Assembly: GCA_017656385.1 (NCBI GenBank)
Contig: JACDNX010000011.1
Span: forward strand, 1-59,108
Reading direction: 5' to 3'
Length of the DNA stretch: 59,108 nt
From: Thermodesulfobacterium sp.
Lineage (GTDB): Bacteria; Desulfobacterota; Thermodesulfobacteria; Thermodesulfobacteriales; Thermodesulfobacteriaceae
Shown here: one piece after another, positions 58,953-59,108 of the stretch
Numbering within the stretch: position 1 is the stretch's first letter
Layout of the letters: each line of letters starts with the position of its first letter
Translations under genes and position numbers: made by a program
Notes under the pieces: model-generated
Told to the model about the DNA's origin: nothing
Databases searched by the model: none
What the model saw: only the letters and a program-made list of their open reading frames with translations

Positions 58953-59108
58953 TGGACACTATGATACAAAAATTTGAAAAAAGGTAGTAAATTATTCAAC
59001 AATAATCATAAGGAGGCTATAACATGAGACAAACTAAATTTACCGTTGACCAAATCATTAAAATCCTTGCTGAAGCTGATCTCCCTGGCTCCTCTGTAAG
59101 CCAAGTCG
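58953..59108 (+). mobile_element. left end of an IS3-type insertion sequence (runs off the window)
   Basis: The disrupted MNT frame stops making sense at about 58953, where TGGACACTATGATAC begins. A 70-bp leader with AGGAGG leads to a transposase OrfA. The end starts with TG, as IS3-family ends do. The right end, and hence target duplication, lies outside. Confidence 0.65.
59024..59108 (+). CDS. IS3-family transposase OrfA (N-terminal 28 aa only)
   Basis: ATG 8 nt after AGGAGG opens MRQTKFTVDQIIKILAEADL followed by PGSSVSQV. RxxKFTxxQIIKILxEA is the classic first helix of the IS3/IS911 OrfA helix-turn-helix. The rest is beyond the window. Confidence 0.8.
   Translation, partial: MRQTKFTVDQIIKILAEADLPGSSVSQV

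Overview
The window is an AT-rich chromosomal segment of a Gram-negative, probably thermophilic anaerobe. The proteins are rich in Lys, Glu and Ile. The cell wall is a meso-DAP murein (MurE with a DNPR motif, plus an Mpl ligase), there is a signal-peptide-bearing outer-membrane porin, and the thiazole synthase is of the sulfide-using type (His, not Cys, at the sulfur-donor position). Gene content and order suggest the Thermodesulfobacteria (a Thermodesulfobacterium/Caldimicrobium-like genome). That placement is inference; there is no rRNA in the window.

Layout. 1-20 kb is housekeeping: rpe, a CDP-alcohol phosphatidyltransferase, a radical SAM enzyme, scpB, hisH, a tRNA-Val/thrS/infC unit on the minus strand, ileS-lspA with a large unknown TPR/zinc-knuckle membrane protein, a truncated pabB remnant, an isopropylmalate-type dehydrogenase and uvrC. 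A minus-strand operon then runs recN, a PP-loop protein, a SAM hydrolase and mpl, followed by thi4. 21.6-36.1 kb is a complete-looking division and cell wall (dcw) cluster with two striking exceptions: the ftsI position holds a short protein that has lost every penicillin-binding catalytic motif, and ftsW is absent from its usual place between murD and murG. The cluster starts with three 10-bp-spaced MraZ boxes, and rsmH appears to start at an AUU codon. It ends with ftsQ-ftsA-ftsZ followed by a ParB-domain protein and an AmmeMemoRadiSam protein B.

38-47.5 kb holds minus-strand operons: lapA-like/DUF2148/trpF; ykgJ-like/pyrK/pyrD/hslO/porin, closed by a strong terminator; and murJ. These are followed by plus-strand ribBA and tRNA-Phe. 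The ykgJ-like gene carries the same ~75-bp palindrome-plus-promoter block as mraZ, with the same spacing, so the two may share a regulator.

47.6-53.8 kb is accessory: a three-gene set of a frameshifted B12-binding radical SAM protein, a TPR protein and a tandem-thioredoxin/HEAT protein, then adenine deaminase and a small secreted Cys-rich protein. 53.8-59.1 kb is a decaying toxin-antitoxin island: a DUF4143 ATPase behind a perfect 14-bp inverted repeat, a dead vapBC pair, a live vapBC pair, an RHH/PIN pair, an AAA ATPase stump, an MNT/HEPN pair broken by an amber codon and an insertion sequence, and four scattered copies of one unidentified coding fragment. The window ends inside an IS3-type element that has landed in the MNT gene.
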